Shown: in pieces, positions 7,181 through 16,171 of the stretch
How the letters are laid out: every line of letters begins with the position of its first letter
Position numbering within the stretch: position 1 is the first letter of the stretch
Source of the DNA: Methylomarinum sp. Ch1-1
GTDB taxonomy: Bacteria; Pseudomonadota; Gammaproteobacteria; Methylococcales; Methylomonadaceae
DNA length: 64,000 nucleotides
Assembly (NCBI RefSeq): GCF_030717995.2
Contig: NZ_CP157743.1
Coordinates: 1,364,001 to 1,428,000 of the forward strand
Direction: 5' to 3'
Translations under genes and position numbers: made by a program
Notes under the pieces: model-generated
Seen by the model: only the letters and a program-made list of their open reading frames with translations
Told to the model about the DNA's origin: nothing
The model's database searches: none

Positions 7181-8224
7181 ATGAATAAGCAAAGAAAAGC
7201 GGTGGCATTGATTTCCGGAGGACTGGATTCGATGTTGGCGGCAAAAGCGGTCATGGAGCAGGGCGTACAAGTTGAAGGGATTAATTTTTTTACCGGTTTT
7301 TGCGTCGAAGGTCATACCCACGCCATCCGTAACAAGGATAAGGCCAAGCCTAAGCGTAATAATTCTCTCTGGGTGGCGGAGCAACTGGGCATTAAACTGC
7401 ACATCGTCGATATTATCGAAGAATACAAGGATGTGCTGATCAATCCGAAGCACGGCTATGGCGCTCATATGAATCCTTGCTTGGACTGCAAGATTTTCAT
7501 GGTGAACAAGGCCAAACAGTGGATACAGGAAAATGGTTTCGATTTCATTATCACCGGTGAAGTGATAGGACAGCGGCCGATGTCGCAACGAAAGGAAACG
7601 ATGCCGATTGTCGCGGCGGAATCAGGCGCCGATGACCTGTTGTTACGGCCGTTGTGTGCGAGAAATCTGCCGCCTACCTTGCCCGAAAGAGAAGGCTGGG
7701 TAGACCGGGAAAAGCTGTTTGATTTCAGCGGCCGCACACGCAAACCGCAGATGGCGTTGGCGAAACAATACGGTTTTGACGATTATGCTCAACCGGCGGG
7801 CGGCTGCTGTTTTCTGACCGATGAAAAATATTCGCTGAAACTGGTTGATTTATGGCAAGCGCGAGGAGAAAAAGACTATGATCTCGATGACGTGATGTTG
7901 TTGAAAGTCGGTCGTCATATCCGCCCGAAAAGCAACTTCAAATTGATCGTCGCTCGGGAAGACGGCGAGGCGCGTTTCATGCAAGGGTATAAGAAAGACT
8001 ATATCAACATGAACTGCGCCAGTCATCGCGGCCCGCTAGTTTTGATCGATGGTGCGCCCAGCGAAGAGGATTTGTTGCTGGCCGGGCGAATTACGGCTCG
8101 CTATGGCCAGGGGCGCGATGCAGAGCTAGTCGATATTGCGATACGGGAAAAAGGCCGCGACGAGCGCGTCGTCCGGGTTAAACCGTTGGCGGCGGACGAA
8201 ATTCCGCAGGAGTGGTTTGTATGA
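7181..8224 (+). CDS. PP-loop ATPase, ThiI/MnmA-like tRNA sulfurtransferase candidate
   Basis: A 347-aa protein with an N-terminal PP-loop (SGGLDSMLAAK, residues about 12-22) as in tRNA thiolases, which adenylate their target. Paired cysteines NPCLDC (around residue 100) and AGGCC (around 205) could carry sulfur or metal. The C-terminal third (LKVGRHIRPKSNFKLIVARE) resembles the NFACT-R/DUF814 domain. Its stop overlaps the start of a tusA-like gene (ATGA), which argues that the two act together in sulfur relay to tRNA. It is not a standard MnmA or ThiI (no THUMP or rhodanese domain seen). The substrate is unknown. Confidence 0.8.
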   Translation: MNKQRKAVALISGGLDSMLAAKAVMEQGVQVEGINFFTGFCVEGHTHAIRNKDKAKPKRNNSLWVAEQLGIKLHIVDIIEEYKDVLINPKHGYGAHMNPCLDCKIFMVNKAKQWIQENGFDFIITGEVIGQRPMSQRKETMPIVAAESGADDLLLRPLCARNLPPTLPEREGWVDREKLFDFSGRTRKPQMALAKQYGFDDYAQPAGGCCFLTDEKYSLKLVDLWQARGEKDYDLDDVMLLKVGRHIRPKSNFKLIVAREDGEARFMQGYKKDYINMNCASHRGPLVLIDGAPSEEDLLLAGRITARYGQGRDAELVDIAIREKGRDERVVRVKPLAADEIPQEWFV

Positions 8225-8445
8225 GTAAGGAAGTACTGGATGTCAGGCGCTTGCTCTGTCCGTTGCCGGTGATTCGCACCCAGGATAAGGTCAAAACCCT
8301 GAACAGCGGCGATGAGCTGACGGTCGTATGTACCGACCCGGGCGTCATGCAGGATATTCCGGCTTGGTGTCGAATCAACGGTCACAGGGTGATCGATAGC
8401 CGGAGCGAAGAGGGAGAATATATTATCGTATTGGAGGTGGCTTGA
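8221..8445 (+). CDS. TusA-family sulfurtransferase
   Basis: A 74-aa TusA/SirA-fold sulfur carrier. The catalytic Cys13 lies in the family motif LLCPLPVIRT, and the Asp-Pro-Gly loop (CTDPGVMQDIPAWC) is present. The ATG at 8221 overlaps the PP-loop gene by 4 nt, so translational coupling is likely; longer upstream starts in this frame lie inside that gene. It probably delivers persulfide sulfur to the PP-loop enzyme, which is inferred from context. Confidence 0.9.
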   Translation: MSKEVLDVRRLLCPLPVIRTQDKVKTLNSGDELTVVCTDPGVMQDIPAWCRINGHRVIDSRSEEGEYIIVLEVA

Positions 8446-8446
8446 G

Positions 8447-9592
8447 GTGGTGGTCAGCCAAGATGCAGACCAGCTTGCCAAGCTGAAAACCAGAGTCTCT
8501 TATGTTGCGGCGGCCGTCAATGTTTTTTTAACGCTGATTAAAATCAGTGTCGGCGTTTTCGGACAGTCGGCCGCGTTGATCGCCGATGGTGTCCATTCGC
8601 TGTCCGACTTGTTGAGCGATCTGTTCGTCATCGTCGCAATAAAAATGGGCAGTCGCGAAGCCGATTATGAGCATCCGTATGGGCATCGCCGTTTTGAAAC
8701 GATCGCCACGGTATTGCTGGGGCTGGGCTTGATCGTCATCGCTGGCGGCATCGCCTGGGATGTAAGCGAACGGATATTGCATCCGGATCGGTTGCTGATT
8801 CCCAGCCGGGAAACGATGGGCATCGCGTTGATTTCGATATTGGCCAATGAATGGCTGTATCAATACACCCGCCGCATCGGAGAGCAAACACGCTCCAAAC
8901 TGTTATTGGCCAACGCCTGGCATCACCGCAGTGACGCCATCTCTTCGGTAATTGTGTTGTTTGGCATTGCAGCGGTGCTATTGGGTTATCCAGCCGCCGA
9001 TGCCTTCGCCGCGATCATCGTCGCGTTGATGGTCGCTAAAATTGGTTTGACGCTGGTGCTGGAGAGTATCAATGAGCTGGTCGATACCTCGTTGCCCGAA
9101 CCGTTGGTTAACGAGATTCGGCGCGCAATTAAAACCACCGACGGGGTGCGGGGCATTCATTTATTGCGTACGCGTCAAATGGGGGAGGACGCCTATGTCG
9201 ATGCGCATATCGTCGTCGATCCGCGCATTACCGTTTCGGAAGGTCATATGATCGGCGATATCGTCAGGGATCAATTGAAAAGCGAGTTCGATGATATCGT
9301 CGATGTGTTGGTTCATGTCGACCCAGAGGACGATGAATTTAAGAAGGTTAACGAGCCTCTGTTGACCCGCAAGGAGATACAAACACATTTGGAGCATTAT
9401 CTGGGGGAGTTTTGGCCGTATATCGATGAATTCAGAGTCCATTATTTGGATGGTTTGTTGGAGCTGGAAGTGATGCTGCCGCCGATGTTGTTCAGTCAGC
9501 AGCAGCAGGTTGAAAAGATCAAACAACGCTGTGCGTTGTTGGAAAAAAAGGTCGATAAGGTCGCCAAGATATATGTGTTTTTTAAAGCCTGA
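8447..9592 (+). CDS. Cation diffusion facilitator (CDF) family metal efflux transporter
   Basis: 381 aa, the CDF fold: about six transmembrane helices in the first 210 residues and a cytoplasmic ferredoxin-like C-terminal domain. Metal-site signatures are DGVHSLSDLLSD in helix 2 and HHRSD in helix 5, the His/Asp pattern of Zn/Fe/Mn-type CDF proteins. The C-terminal domain is extended beyond residue 300. The start is GTG at 8447, one base after the tusA stop, with GGAGG 9 nt upstream. It is likely cotranscribed with the sulfur-relay pair. Metal specificity cannot be read from the sequence. Confidence 0.9.
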   Translation: MVVSQDADQLAKLKTRVSYVAAAVNVFLTLIKISVGVFGQSAALIADGVHSLSDLLSDLFVIVAIKMGSREADYEHPYGHRRFETIATVLLGLGLIVIAGGIAWDVSERILHPDRLLIPSRETMGIALISILANEWLYQYTRRIGEQTRSKLLLANAWHHRSDAISSVIVLFGIAAVLLGYPAADAFAAIIVALMVAKIGLTLVLESINELVDTSLPEPLVNEIRRAIKTTDGVRGIHLLRTRQMGEDAYVDAHIVVDPRITVSEGHMIGDIVRDQLKSEFDDIVDVLVHVDPEDDEFKKVNEPLLTRKEIQTHLEHYLGEFWPYIDEFRVHYLDGLLELEVMLPPMLFSQQQQVEKIKQRCALLEKKVDKVAKIYVFFKA

Positions 9593-9625
9593 GGTTCGGG
9601 CAACAGAATTAGAGTGGATTTTGAG

Positions 9626-10840
9626 ATGGCTGTAGGAAAATGTATCTTTCCGCCTATGCATCAGGTGAGCGGCATTCGGCTGGGAACCTGCAACGCGGGC
9701 ATCAAACAAAGCGAACGGGACGATATTCTGCTGATCGAAATGGTCGAAGGCGGTCAATGTGCGGCGGTCTTTACCCGCAATGCCTTTTGTGCGGCGCCGG
9801 TGACGGTCGCTAAAAAGCATTTGGGTCGGCAGCCGCGTTGGCTGTTGGTCAATGCCGGCAATGCCAATGCCGGCACCGGCGAGCGCGGCATGCAGGACGC
9901 TTTGCGCAGTTGCCGCGAACTCGCCGCGCTTGCAGGCGGTGAAGCCGCGCAGGTGTTGCCTTTTTCCACCGGTGTGATTGGAGAAAATTTGCCTATCGAT
10001 AAGCTGACTGCGGCGCTGCCAAAGGCGCTAGCCCAGCTTGCCGGCGAGAACTGGAGCCGGGCGGCTAAGGCGATCATGACGACCGATACAGTCGCCAAGG
10101 GCGCATCGACAGTGATCGAGATAAACGGCCGGCCGGTGACGATTACCGGCATCTCCAAGGGCTCGGGTATGATTCAGCCGAATATGGCGACGATGCTCGC
10201 TTTTGTCGCCACCGATGCAAAAATCAGTCAGCCGTTATTGCAGCGCTGTTTATCGGCGGCCGTGGAACAGTCTTTTAACCGCATTACCGTCGACGGCGAT
10301 ACCTCGACCAACGACGCCTGCGTGTTATTGGCCAGCGCCTGTGCCGAGGCGCCTGAAATCATGCCGGATAGCGAGGAATATGCCGTTTTTTCGGCGGCTG
10401 TGCAGACAGTTTGCCAGCAATTGGCTGAGGCGATCGTCAGAGACGGCGAGGGCGCCACTAAGCTGATCCGGATTATTGTCGAGCAGGCGGAAAACGATGC
10501 GGAAGCCGTCTTGGTGGCGAAAACCATTGCCCATTCGCCGTTGGTGAAAACGGCTTTTTTCGCCAGCGATCCGAACTGGGGACGGATTCTTGCCGCCGTC
10601 GGCCGCGCCGGTCTGGAAAACCTCCAGTTGGAGCAGGTGGAAATCTACCTCGATGATGTTTGTATCGTCGCGCATGGCGGTCGGGCCGCGGCTTATACCG
10701 AGACTGCAGGACAGGCTGTGATGAACCAGGAGGAAATATGCGTGCGCGTGGTTTTAGGAAGAGGGCGGGCGTGCCAGCAGGTATTAACCTGCGATTTTTC
10801 CTATGATTATGTCAGGATCAATGCCGAATACCGGACTTAA
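9626..10840 (+). CDS. argJ: Bifunctional ornithine acetyltransferase/N-acetylglutamate synthase ArgJ
   Basis: ArgJ transfers the acetyl group from N-acetylornithine to glutamate, closing the cyclic arginine pathway. 404 aa; the self-cleavage site sits in KGSGMIQPNMATMLAF, where Thr189 becomes the N-terminal nucleophile of the beta chain. The ATG at 9626 gives the usual MAV start; the GTG at 9614 is less likely. It is 33 bp after the CDF gene and overlaps the Nudix-ThiE gene by 38 nt. Confidence 0.96.
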   Translation: MAVGKCIFPPMHQVSGIRLGTCNAGIKQSERDDILLIEMVEGGQCAAVFTRNAFCAAPVTVAKKHLGRQPRWLLVNAGNANAGTGERGMQDALRSCRELAALAGGEAAQVLPFSTGVIGENLPIDKLTAALPKALAQLAGENWSRAAKAIMTTDTVAKGASTVIEINGRPVTITGISKGSGMIQPNMATMLAFVATDAKISQPLLQRCLSAAVEQSFNRITVDGDTSTNDACVLLASACAEAPEIMPDSEEYAVFSAAVQTVCQQLAEAIVRDGEGATKLIRIIVEQAENDAEAVLVAKTIAHSPLVKTAFFASDPNWGRILAAVGRAGLENLQLEQVEIYLDDVCIVAHGGRAAAYTETAGQAVMNQEEICVRVVLGRGRACQQVLTCDFSYDYVRINAEYRT

Positions 10841-11792
10841 TCAACAACGGCAAGACCAGGGTCTCGCGGTGCATGTCGCGGTCGGCGTGATTGAAGATGT
10901 CGATGGAAAAATACTGATCGCTAGACGGCCAGATCATGTGCATCAGGGGGGGCTGTGGGAATTTCCCGGCGGCAAGCTCGAGTCCGGAGAATCGGTGCGT
11001 CAGGCGTTGTCGCGCGAACTGGATGAGGAGCTGGGTATTCGCTTTAAGCAGGCGCAGCCGCTGATCAAGATCGCTCATCGCTATGCCGAGCTCGATGTTC
11101 TGTTGGATGTTTGGCGGATCAAGGCGTTTGCAGGACAAGTCAGGGGGCGCGAAGGGCAGGAGGTGAAATGGGTCAAACCCGAGCAACTGTCGGACTATCA
11201 GTTTCCGGCCGCCAACAGACCGATTATCAGTGCGGCAAGATTGCCCAGCCATTACGCCATTCTGGAAGGCCGTGATGAGACGGCGGTATTGACCCATCTT
11301 GGCGCACTTATTGAACAGGGCGTCAAGCTGGTGCAGTTGCGCCTGAAAAACTTCACAAGGGCGGTTCCCAAGCGTTTGTTGCAGGACATCAGCGCCGAAT
11401 GCAGTCGTCATGGGGTCCTGCTCTTGGCCAATTCCGGTTTGCAAGGACTTGCAGGCATCAACACCGCCGGTGTTCATTTGACCAGCCAGGACTTAATGCG
11501 CTGTAGAGATCGTCCGAAACACTGTCGATGGTTGGCTGCTTCCTGTCATAATCTTATCGAATTGCGGCAGGCGGAAAACATAGGGGCTGATTTTGTCGTG
11601 TTGGCGCCGGTATTGGAGACACGCAGTCACCCGGATGCCGCGCCGTTGGGTTGGCAACAGTTCGCCGAATTGACAGCGCAATGTTCATTGCCGGTTTATG
11701 CGTTGGGCGGACTCAGGCAGGCCGATCTTGACCGGGCCTTAATGGCCGGCGCGCAAGGGATCGCCGGCATCAGCACGTTTCGACAACGTTAA
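10803..11792 (+). CDS. Nudix hydrolase (MutT-like) fused to a thiamine phosphate synthase-like domain
   Basis: 329 aa with two domains. Residues about 20-150 are a MutT-type Nudix hydrolase with a full Nudix box (GGKLESGESVRQALSRELDE), likely cleaning oxidised dGTP. Residues about 155-325 are a TIM barrel of the ThiE/TenI group (LVQLRLKNF, GVHLTSQDL, GGLRQADLDRA). This fusion is known in gammaproteobacteria. The barrel may be a TenI-like thiazole tautomerase rather than true ThiE. The start at 10803 lies inside argJ; the ATG at 10821 is an alternative. Its 3' end overlaps trxC by 4 nt tail to tail. Confidence 0.9.
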   Translation: MIMSGSMPNTGLNQQRQDQGLAVHVAVGVIEDVDGKILIARRPDHVHQGGLWEFPGGKLESGESVRQALSRELDEELGIRFKQAQPLIKIAHRYAELDVLLDVWRIKAFAGQVRGREGQEVKWVKPEQLSDYQFPAANRPIISAARLPSHYAILEGRDETAVLTHLGALIEQGVKLVQLRLKNFTRAVPKRLLQDISAECSRHGVLLLANSGLQGLAGINTAGVHLTSQDLMRCRDRPKHCRWLAASCHNLIELRQAENIGADFVVLAPVLETRSHPDAAPLGWQQFAELTAQCSLPVYALGGLRQADLDRALMAGAQGIAGISTFRQR

Positions 11793-12220
11793 AGAGCCGC
11801 CTGAATCCAGCGGATAATATCCGCTGCCCCCATCGCCCCGGCTTGGCGGGCGACTTCCTGGCCCTTGCGAAAAAGGATCAGCGTCGGAATGCTGCGTATG
11901 CCGTATTGAGCGGCAATCCCCTGTTCCTGTTCGGTATTGAGTTTGGCTAAACGAACCTGGGGTTCCAGTTGCGCGGCCGCCTCGCTGAAGGCCGGCGCCA
12001 TCATCTTACAGGGTCCACACCACGGGGCCCAGAAGTCGACGATAACCGGGATGTCGTTGCCATGGAGGTGGCGAGCAAAATGAGCGGCGGTTAATGCCAG
12101 CGGCTGGGCGGTGAAAATGGCCTGTTTGCATTTGCCGCATTTTGGGGCCTGCTGCAAGCGCTCGGCGGCTATCCGGTTGGTTGTATGGCAGTGCGGGCAG
12201 ACAATATGAAGGGTTTTCAT
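11789..12220 (-). CDS. trxC: Thioredoxin 2 TrxC
   Basis: 143 aa. The N-terminal zinc ribbon has two Cys pairs (CPHC and CGKC), and the thioredoxin fold has the active site WCGPC. Both together define TrxC, a cytoplasmic, zinc-containing, oxidative-stress thioredoxin. The C-terminal part has the cis-Pro loop (IRSIPTLILF). It converges on the Nudix-ThiE gene with a 4-nt overlap. A piece of a family C repeat end lies immediately before its start codon. Confidence 0.96.
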   Translation of the reverse strand: MKTLHIVCPHCHTTNRIAAERLQQAPKCGKCKQAIFTAQPLALTAAHFARHLHGNDIPVIVDFWAPWCGPCKMMAPAFSEAAAQLEPQVRLAKLNTEQEQGIAAQYGIRSIPTLILFRKGQEVARQAGAMGAADIIRWIQAAL

Positions 12221-12247
12221 TATTATTCAGCGTAGTTTTATCAGAGT
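12221..12247. repeat. Fragment of a family C MITE end
   Basis: ATTATTCAGCGTAGTTTTAT plus TCAGAG matches the end of family C elements (compare 53917). No second end or target duplication was found. It touches the trxC start region. Confidence 0.6.
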
Positions 12248-12307
12248 GCCTAAAACCCGAAATATACGGAATGGTTACGGTTTTTCATGCTAAGGCCATC
12301 GGTAACG

Positions 12308-12511
12308 TTAGTGTAAAAATCCGTCACAATCGTCTGCCGTCTCGATAAAAGCCGGTTCGCCAGCGATCTTTTTTTCTTCCATCGCCCATTCCCCCAAGTC
12401 GATCAGTTTGCAGCGCTCGCAGCAAAAGGGTCTGAAGCGTTGTTGTTCGCTCCATTGCACCGGTTTTTTGCAGGTTGGGCAATGGACGGTCAGTGGTTTT
12501 TGATTACTCAT
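12308..12511 (-). CDS. yacG: DNA gyrase inhibitor YacG
   Basis: 67-aa zinc protein with four ligand cysteines as CPTC and CCERC (CxxC-x17-CxxxC type) and the family signature [16 protein letters not shown]. YacG binds GyrB and inhibits gyrase in E. coli. Start and zapD stop share one base (TAATG), so it is coupled to zapD in the classic pilD-coaE-zapD-yacG order. Confidence 0.95.
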   Translation of the reverse strand: MSNQKPLTVHCPTCKKPVQWSEQQRFRPFCCERCKLIDLGEWAMEEKKIAGEPAFIETADDCDGFLH

Positions 12512-13281
12512 TAGAACATGCAGCGGGTTAACGAAAAGGGAATATCATCCTGACTTTGAGTCGGACGGTTTTCATCGTTCGAAGGTTTCATGAAACGGAT
12601 CGTGAATCTGTGCTTGCCGCCGCTGATTTCGGCAAAACAAGGGAGTTCGGCGTCGATGCTCACTCTGAGCAGTTGTAATGGGTGACTGCTGTCCAGCGCC
12701 ATCTGAAAAAAACCGGCTTCCGCAATCTCATCAGTCGGTGTCATGCTATGTCTGACGAAGTTGAGGATCAATTCAATCGCCGTGCGGATATCAATCAATG
12801 GCTTCGTCCAGCGTTCCAGGTCTTTTTGTTGTTCGGCGTCTTCTTGCTCCAACCAATAATGAAAGGCCGGTAAATCAAATGAACAGCTGCCGCCGGGTAT
12901 GGCATTGCGTTGCGAAATACTCTGAAATAAGTCGCTCTCCATGACATTGACGCCTATTTTGCCATTGCTGCTGTATAGGTTTTTACTGACTTGATTCAGT
13001 TGTGTGAGTAGTTGTTGCAATTTATCGGTATCAACGCCTTGGCTGTTGCCAATCTGGTTTAGCACCTTGATATGACGATCGAGTTCTTTCAACAGTTCCG
13101 ATTTCAAGTCATTACGGCGGAAAATCATCAGAATGTCGAGCAGTACCGAAATGGCAGCGCGTTTATCGTAGATGGTAGAACCGGCGCTAAAATGACTCAG
13201 TTGCAGGAATAATTGTTCCAATCGCATAAAGACGCGAATCCGTTCATTGAGCGGAAATTCATATGTAGTCTGTGTATTCAA
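12511..13281 (-). CDS. zapD: Cell division protein ZapD
   Basis: 256 aa (E. coli 247 aa), formerly DUF1342. ZapD binds FtsZ and cross-links protofilaments at the division ring. The N-terminal helical domain ([19 protein letters not shown]) and the C-terminal beta domain are both intact. It sits between coaE and yacG as in many gammaproteobacteria, with a 144-bp gap to coaE. Confidence 0.95.
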   Translation of the reverse strand: MNTQTTYEFPLNERIRVFMRLEQLFLQLSHFSAGSTIYDKRAAISVLLDILMIFRRNDLKSELLKELDRHIKVLNQIGNSQGVDTDKLQQLLTQLNQVSKNLYSSNGKIGVNVMESDLFQSISQRNAIPGGSCSFDLPAFHYWLEQEDAEQQKDLERWTKPLIDIRTAIELILNFVRHSMTPTDEIAEAGFFQMALDSSHPLQLLRVSIDAELPCFAEISGGKHRFTIRFMKPSNDENRPTQSQDDIPFSLTRCMF

Positions 13282-13425
13282 GCCGGGTTTGCCCTAAGGT
13301 TTATCTGATCGAAAGGAATTAATGCGGTCTATCGGTAGTATTTTATTTCGGTTTTTATCCTTAAGGCCATCTTTTTACTGGGTCGGGATGGCTTTAAAGC
13401 GGATTATTTTCTACCGAGGTTAAAT

Positions 13426-14016
13426 TTATGACCATTTCAGATATAAATTGTGAAGCTTTTTTACTTGTTCTGCAAGTTGGCGGGGCGTTTTTGAATTGTC
13501 AATGATGTCGTCGGCGCGAGATAAACGCGTATCTCGACTAACCTGGCTGGCGATGATGCGATTAATCAGCTCGGTGGACAGACCGTCGCGCTGTTTGACG
13601 CGCGCTATTTGGGTTTCCACCGGACAGTCGATGACCAAAACTCGGTCTATGCGCGTGGTCATGTTGGTTTCCAGTAGTAACGGTATGCTGACGATGCAAT
13701 AGGGGGCGCGCAATTGTCGAATTTCCGCCTCGATCTGGGCATAGATCAGCGGATGAAGGATATTTTCCAGTTTTTTCTTTTCCGCCGGTTCGGCGAAGAC
13801 CCGCTCACGCAGTGCGGCTCTGTCAAGCGAGCCATCGGCATTGATAATCTCACTGCCGAATGCGTTTTCCAATTGTCGCAAAGCGGGTTGCCCGGTCGTC
13901 ACCAGGCTATGGGCGATCACATCGGCATCGATGACCGGCGCCCCCAATTGCTGGAAGAGTTTGGAAACGGTAGACTTGCCGCAGCCTATGCCGCCGGTCA
14001 GGCCGATTCTAAGCAT
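13426..14016 (-). CDS. coaE: Dephospho-CoA kinase CoaE
   Basis: 196 aa. Last step of coenzyme A synthesis, phosphorylating the 3' hydroxyl of dephospho-CoA. The P-loop GLTGGIGCGKSTVSK is at residues 6-20 and the CoaE motif GAPVIDADVIAH follows. It starts 5 bp after the pilD stop. The window also has panB, panC and panD, so several CoA-pathway genes are nearby. Confidence 0.97.
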   Translation of the reverse strand: MLRIGLTGGIGCGKSTVSKLFQQLGAPVIDADVIAHSLVTTGQPALRQLENAFGSEIINADGSLDRAALRERVFAEPAEKKKLENILHPLIYAQIEAEIRQLRAPYCIVSIPLLLETNMTTRIDRVLVIDCPVETQIARVKQRDGLSTELINRIIASQVSRDTRLSRADDIIDNSKTPRQLAEQVKKLHNLYLKWS

Positions 14017-14021
14017 TGCCG

Positions 14022-14894
14022 TTATAAGCCGATGGTATTCAGATAGAGGCGGTTGATCTCGTCCCCCCAGATCAGCGCCAGCCAGCCGGCGGCGGCCAGG
14101 TAGGGCCCGAAAGGGATCGGTGTGTTACGGTCTTTTTTGACCAGGATAACCATCGCGATGCCGATCACGCTGCCAACCAGCGACGATAACAGAACGATCA
14201 GCGGTAAATATTGCCATCCCAGCCAGGCGCCGAACAACGCGAGCAGCTTGAAGTCGCCATAGCCCATGCCTTCCTTGCCGGTCAGCAGTTTAAACAGCTG
14301 ATAAATCGTCCATAGGCTCAAATAACCGGCAATGGCGCCGATGATGCTGGATTGGGGGTCGGTATAAACCGAAAACAAGCTTAAAAACAATCCCAGCCAC
14401 AACATCGGTAGGGTGATCGAATCAGGCAGCAATTGGTGATCGATATCGATGAAGCTGGCGGCGATTAAACACCAGGTCAGCAATAAAGCGAACAGCATTT
14501 CGGCGCCGTAGCCGAAATGCCAGGCGACAATCGCCGAACAAATGCCGGTGAAAGCCTCGATCAACGGGTAACGCGGAGAAATCGCGCTGCCGCATTGCGC
14601 ACATTTTCCTTGCAAAAACAGATAGCTGAAGACCGGGATATTTTGATAAGGCTTGATGTCGGTTTGGCAGTGTGGGCAACGCGACAGAGGTACGAGCAGG
14701 TTGAACCTTTCCGCTTGCGGTTCTTCCTCCAATTCCAGAAATTCCCGACATTCCCGCCGCCAGTCCCGGGTCATCATCACCGGCAGGCGGAAGATCACGA
14801 CATTCAAGAAGCTGCCGATCATCAGGCCGAGCACAAAAATGACGGCCGTTAACAAGGTCAAGGAATGTTGCAGGGTATCGAGTAATAATTGCAT
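14022..14894 (-). CDS. pilD: Type IV prepilin peptidase/N-methyltransferase PilD
   Basis: 290 aa inner-membrane aspartyl protease that cleaves and N-methylates type IV pilins and type II secretion pseudopilins. The cytoplasmic zinc loop has two Cys pairs (CPHC and CAQC, residues about 73-100). The catalytic Asp motifs FIDIDHQLLPD and GYGDFKLL (GxGD family) are intact. There are about seven transmembrane helices. It follows pilC by 51 bp. Confidence 0.97.
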   Translation of the reverse strand: MQLLLDTLQHSLTLLTAVIFVLGLMIGSFLNVVIFRLPVMMTRDWRRECREFLELEEEPQAERFNLLVPLSRCPHCQTDIKPYQNIPVFSYLFLQGKCAQCGSAISPRYPLIEAFTGICSAIVAWHFGYGAEMLFALLLTWCLIAASFIDIDHQLLPDSITLPMLWLGLFLSLFSVYTDPQSSIIGAIAGYLSLWTIYQLFKLLTGKEGMGYGDFKLLALFGAWLGWQYLPLIVLLSSLVGSVIGIAMVILVKKDRNTPIPFGPYLAAAGWLALIWGDEINRLYLNTIGL

Positions 14895-14945
14895 GTTCTA
14901 TGTAGGGGCGCGGGTAGCTGATAAAATATGGGAGCAATCGTCGAA

Positions 14946-16169
14946 TTAGCCAACCGCTGCACCGAGCTTGAAGATCGGTAGATACATCGCGACAATCAGG
15001 CCGCCGACCAGAATCCCCAAGATAGCCATGATAATCGGTTCCATCAGGCTGCTCAAGTTGTCGACCAGATTGTCGACTTCCTCTTCATAGAAGTCCGCCA
15101 CCTTGTCGAGCATGGCGTCTATCGAGCCCGACTCCTCGCCGATCGCAACCATCTGTATGACCATATGTGGAAACAAATTGACCTGTGACATGGAAAACTG
15201 CAGCTGCTGGCCGGTCGAGACATCCTCGCGCATCTTCATCACCGCGTCATGATAAATAATGTTGCCGGTGGCGCCGGCCACCGATTCCAGCGCCTCGACC
15301 AGCGGCACGCCGGCGGCCGACATCGTCGACAATGTACGGGCAAAACGAGCGATTGCCGACTTGTGCAGAATCATGCCGACGACGGGGAGTCTCAGCAGCG
15401 TGCGGTCGAGAAATTGATTGAAGGGGCGGGAACGCTTCTTGAAATAACCGAACACATAAATGGTGACGCCGATGACGCCGAGCACCGCCCACCACCATTG
15501 CTGGGCCCATTCCGATAAGCCGATGACGAATTTTGTGAATGACGGCAGATCGGCGCCAAAACTCTGGAATAAATCCTCGAATACCGGCACCACGAAAATC
15601 AACAATATCGCCGTGACGATGAAAGCGACCACCAGCACGGCGATCGGATAGGTCATGGCCTTTTTGATTTTTTTCTTCAGCGATTCGGTTTTTTCCTTGT
15701 AGGTGGCAATCTTGTCCAGCAACGTTTCCAACACCCCGGCCTGTTCGCCGGCCTCGACCAGATTGCAGAACAAATCGTCGAAGTACAGGTTTTTTTTACG
15801 CAAAGCCTGGGCCAGGGTGTCGCCGCCCTCGATATCGGTCTTGATCGACAACAACATTTCCGACATGCTGGCGTTTTCATGACCTTTACCGATGATGTCG
15901 AAGGACTGCACCAGTGGCACGCCGGCTTCCAGCATCGTGGCCAATTGACGGGCGAATACGGCGATATCGGCCGGCGTGATTTTTTGCACCTTGGCGCCAA
16001 ACAACGGCTTGGGCTTGGGCTTGATTTTGATGACGCGAACCCCCATGCGTCTCAGGTCGGTTCTGGCGATCGTCTCGCTCTTGGCGCTGATTTCGCCCTT
16101 GGTTTTATTGCGCTGTTTATCGATGCCTTCCCAGATGAAGTCGATCTGTTCTTCTTTCTTTTCTGCCAT
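14946..16169 (-). CDS. pilC: Type IV pilus inner-membrane platform protein PilC
   Basis: 407 aa with two GspF-type cytoplasmic domains (about residues 70-195 and 275-395), each followed by transmembrane segments. PilC links the PilB and PilT motors to pilin assembly. The conserved phrases FARQLATMLEAGVPLVQ and FARTLSTMSAAGVPLVE mark the two repeats. It starts 2 bp after the pilB stop. Confidence 0.97.
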   Translation of the reverse strand: MAEKKEEQIDFIWEGIDKQRNKTKGEISAKSETIARTDLRRMGVRVIKIKPKPKPLFGAKVQKITPADIAVFARQLATMLEAGVPLVQSFDIIGKGHENASMSEMLLSIKTDIEGGDTLAQALRKKNLYFDDLFCNLVEAGEQAGVLETLLDKIATYKEKTESLKKKIKKAMTYPIAVLVVAFIVTAILLIFVVPVFEDLFQSFGADLPSFTKFVIGLSEWAQQWWWAVLGVIGVTIYVFGYFKKRSRPFNQFLDRTLLRLPVVGMILHKSAIARFARTLSTMSAAGVPLVEALESVAGATGNIIYHDAVMKMREDVSTGQQLQFSMSQVNLFPHMVIQMVAIGEESGSIDAMLDKVADFYEEEVDNLVDNLSSLMEPIIMAILGILVGGLIVAMYLPIFKLGAAVG

Positions 16170-16171
16170 GA

